From: Firmicutes bacterium UBA3932
GTDB lineage: Bacteria; Bacillota; Clostridia; Peptostreptococcales; Anaerovoracaceae
Reading direction: 5' to 3'
Length of the DNA: 25,023 nucleotides
Assembly (NCBI GenBank): GCA_002385825.1
Contig: DGEG01000097.1
Location: 1 to 25,023 of the forward strand
Shown here: positions 23,380-25,023 of the stretch, piece after piece
How the letters are laid out: the number at the start of each line of letters is the position of its first letter
How positions within the stretch are numbered: the stretch's first letter is position 1
Notes under the pieces: generated by a model
The model's database searches: none
Seen by the model: the letters and a program-made list of their open reading frames with translations, nothing else
What the model was told of the DNA's origin: nothing
Made by a program: the position numbers and the translations under genes

Positions 23380-24396
23380 TTACTGCATAGCCTCAATCGC
23401 TACTGCATGGGCGATTCCGGGAATGGATTCACCTTGCTGGGAGCTTGTCGTCGATAAAAGAGCTCCTGTTGAGACCAGCAGCACCTTTTTCAGGGCTCCT
23501 CCCAGCATTGACTTGTATATGTGGCCTGCAAACACCGAAGCGGAACATCCGCAACCGCTTCCTCCGCTATGCACATCCTGCTCCTCATCATAGAGAAGAA
23601 CTCCGCAGTCATCATATGCAGGGCTGAAATCTATCCCCAGGTTCTTTGCCATATCGATAAGGATCCGTTTGCCTATATGACCCAGATCTCCTGTCAAAAT
23701 CAGGTCATAATAGCTCCACTCCCTGCCGGTGTCGAGAAGATGCCTGTAAATGGTGTCCAAAGCCGCCGGTGCCATGGCCGCTCCCATCTGATTGGCATCA
23801 GTCATGCCCGTATCCACAATCTTGCCTACCGTGCCGTAAGTACAGCAGAAATGCGGATTTTGCGACCTTCCGATGACCACGCTCCCCGAGGCCGTAGCCG
23901 TCCACTGGGCGGAAGGCGGGCGTTGGTTTCCATGTTCCAAAGGCATGCGGAATTGGCGTTCGGCGGTGCTGTAATGGCTGGAGGATGCAGCTACCACCGC
24001 ATCCGCATATCCGCCGTCAACCAGCACACATCCCAGCAGAATCGATTCCGCCATCGTGGAGCAGGCACCGTATATTCCCAGGAAAGGAACTGAGAAGTCC
24101 TTTACAGAGAAGCTGGAGGACATGAGTTGGTTTAACAGATCGCCGGAAAGGATAGCGTCGATTTGATCCTGATTTTTGCCCGCTTTTCGCATTGCTATAT
24201 TTATTGACTCGGACAGCATTTTGCTTTCCGCCATCTCCCAGGTCTTTTCGCCGAACATATCATCTTCCAGCACCACATCAAAGGTTTTGCTCAACGGCCC
24301 CTTCCCCTCTTTTACGCCGACCACTGATCCTGTGCCCAATATTTCCGGTCGGGTTTGAAAGATGAATGTCTGTTGCCCAAGTTTGTTGTTCGCCAT
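23380..24396 (-). CDS. spoVAD: Stage V sporulation protein AD
   Basis: The 338-residue soluble protein has a thiolase-like fold and binds dipicolinic acid in Bacillus; it works with SpoVAC and SpoVAE in loading and release of this compound. Family hallmarks are the opening GQQTFIFQTRPEILGTGSVVG, the GACSTMAESI block in place of a thiolase active-site region, and HSGGSGCGCSASVFAGH near the C-terminus. It starts one base after the spoVAC stop (TGA-T-ATG) with AGGGAAG as ribosome site, indicating tight coupling. Confidence 0.95.
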   Translation of the reverse strand: MANNKLGQQTFIFQTRPEILGTGSVVGVKEGKGPLSKTFDVVLEDDMFGEKTWEMAESKMLSESINIAMRKAGKNQDQIDAILSGDLLNQLMSSSFSVKDFSVPFLGIYGACSTMAESILLGCVLVDGGYADAVVAASSSHYSTAERQFRMPLEHGNQRPPSAQWTATASGSVVIGRSQNPHFCCTYGTVGKIVDTGMTDANQMGAAMAPAALDTIYRHLLDTGREWSYYDLILTGDLGHIGKRILIDMAKNLGIDFSPAYDDCGVLLYDEEQDVHSGGSGCGCSASVFAGHIYKSMLGGALKKVLLVSTGALLSTTSSQQGESIPGIAHAVAIEAMQ

Positions 24397-24397
24397 A

Positions 24398-24886
24398 TCA
24401 CTTCCCTCTCAATAGCAATGAAATTATTCCGATGATCACTGACGCGGAGATTCCGCACACAAGCACCGGTCCCGCAAGGGTAAAAAGCTTAGCTCCCGCC
24501 CCTAATACGGGACCTTCTTTCTTGAATTCCATAGCCGGAGAAACCATGGAATTGGCAAATCCCGTTATGGGCACGATGACTCCGGCACCGGCAAATTTGG
24601 CAATGGTATCGAACCATCCGAAACCGGTTAGAAGTTGAGCGGTGCATATGAGGAACACCGTTACCACGGAACCCGCCTCCATTTTATCCATGCCCCTGGC
24701 CACCAACACATCCTGAACATATGCCGCCGCCACGCATATCAGTCCACCCACAATAAAAGCTTTTAAACTGTTGGAAAAATACTTTGGCCTGGGAGTAAAT
24801 TGTTTTACATATTTTTCATAAGCCTTTGCCTGCTGCTTCTGTTCCGCTTTTTTTTGCTTTTCCACAGCCTGTGAAGACTTGTCCAT
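24398..24886 (-). CDS. spoVAC: Stage V sporulation protein AC
   Basis: The 162-residue membrane protein is, in Bacillus, the mechanosensitive component of the SpoVA dipicolinate channel. A charged, Lys/Gln-rich N-terminus (MDKSSQAVEKQKKAEQKQQ) precedes four or so hydrophobic helices with GFGWFDTIAKFAGAGVIVP as family signature. The ATG at 24886 is chosen because AGGAGG lies 6 nt upstream; an ATG 21 nt earlier would place that ribosome site inside the gene. It is the first of the spoVAC-AD-AE unit, and spoVAA/AB are not present, as in other clostridia. A sigma-G promoter was looked for but not convincingly found in the 120 bp upstream. Confidence 0.93.
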   Translation of the reverse strand: MDKSSQAVEKQKKAEQKQQAKAYEKYVKQFTPRPKYFSNSLKAFIVGGLICVAAAYVQDVLVARGMDKMEAGSVVTVFLICTAQLLTGFGWFDTIAKFAGAGVIVPITGFANSMVSPAMEFKKEGPVLGAGAKLFTLAGPVLVCGISASVIIGIISLLLRGK

Positions 24887-24933
24887 AATTAACCTCCTGT
24901 ATGCCAATACTGTTCTGTTAACTTATAATAAAA

Positions 24934-25011
24934 ATGAGACCTGAAACGCTTCTGGTATAATGGAAATTGCCACAAACCATTACCTCCCAGAAAGGAGCGT
25001 TTAGGTCTCAT
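24934..25011. repeat. Imperfect 21-bp palindrome upstream of spoVAC
   Basis: The arms 24934-24955 and 24987-25011 pair over 21 bp with a 1-nt bulge and a 4-nt bulge, around a 31-nt centre. On the minus strand the outer arm is followed by TTTTTATTAT, so towards spoVAC it has the form of a terminator; on the plus strand the right arm covers the ribosome site and start codon of the next gene. Confidence 0.65.
24953..24961 (+). promoter_or_regulatory. Extended -10 promoter of a rightward gene
   Basis: TGGTATAAT is a full extended -10 sequence on the plus strand; there is no recognisable -35 box. It lies about 50 nt before a possible start codon at 25010 and inside the palindrome's inner edge. 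Confidence 0.5.
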
Positions 25012-25023
25012 GACTATTATACC
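25010..25023 (+). CDS. Probable 5' end of a gene running past the window
   Basis: ATG ACT ATT ATA (MTII) begins at 25010, preceded by AAAGGAG with 12 nt spacing and by an extended -10 promoter. Only four codons are visible, so neither identity nor even reality of the gene can be settled. The flanking palindrome would fit the end of a mobile element with a transposase gene, but nothing in the four codons shows this. Confidence 0.45.

Noticed and set aside
1..25023. CRISPR array, tRNA, rRNA or complete insertion sequence
   Set aside because: No regularly spaced direct repeats, no cloverleaf-type sequence with conserved T-loop, no rRNA-like stretch and no transposase gene were found by reading both strands.

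Overview
The window looks like a chromosomal segment of an anaerobic, spore-forming, low-to-mid GC Firmicute (class Clostridia). The evidence is the spoVA genes, oxygen-sensitive Fe-S and flavin enzymes of 4-hydroxybutyrate fermentation, a bifurcating-type NuoE/NuoF/NfnB-like complex, and Shine-Dalgarno sites close to AGGAGG in front of ATG and TTG starts. The 4-hydroxybutyrate gene set resembles that of Clostridium aminobutyricum (Anaerovoracaceae / former Family XIII). That placement is an inference from gene content; no phylogeny was run.

Left part (1-4228): a minus-strand unit encodes aconitase, an isocitrate dehydrogenase and a GntR/FCD repressor. It starts at an extended -10 promoter (4053-4048) whose upstream side carries a perfect TTGTATACAA palindrome (4080-4089), and it ends at a strong intrinsic terminator (27-63). 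The unit would make 2-oxoglutarate, and the last gene is a good candidate for its own regulator.

Middle part (4229-8963), minus strand: nifU-like scaffold, 4-hydroxybutyryl-CoA dehydratase (abfD), a 96-residue cysteine-rich protein of unknown function, 4-hydroxybutyrate CoA-transferase (abfT) and 4-hydroxybutyrate dehydrogenase. Together the three enzymes turn succinate semialdehyde into crotonyl-CoA, which would feed butyrate formation. abfD is preceded by a sequence matching the sigma-54 -24/-12 consensus, while nifU has its own sigma-A-like promoter.

Central part (9012-14591): a 288-bp gene-free stretch rich in symmetric elements, then a three-gene operon for a NuoE-like, a HydB/NuoF-like and a 996-residue fusion subunit (2Fe-2S, GltD/NfnB-like, ferredoxin domains and a shortened molybdopterin-oxidoreductase-like domain). 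The architecture fits the Sporomusa-type transhydrogenase Stn, which couples NADH, ferredoxin and NADPH pools.

Right part (14748-25023): a DMT-family transporter, holA and comEC (minus), a large class A penicillin-binding protein (plus) with an unusual repetitive N-terminus and an Asn-rich tail, and the spore-germination operon spoVAC-spoVAD-spoVAE (minus) converging on it. The last about 90 bases hold an imperfect palindrome and the probable 5' end of another plus-strand gene that runs out of the window. No tRNA, rRNA, CRISPR or complete insertion sequence was seen.
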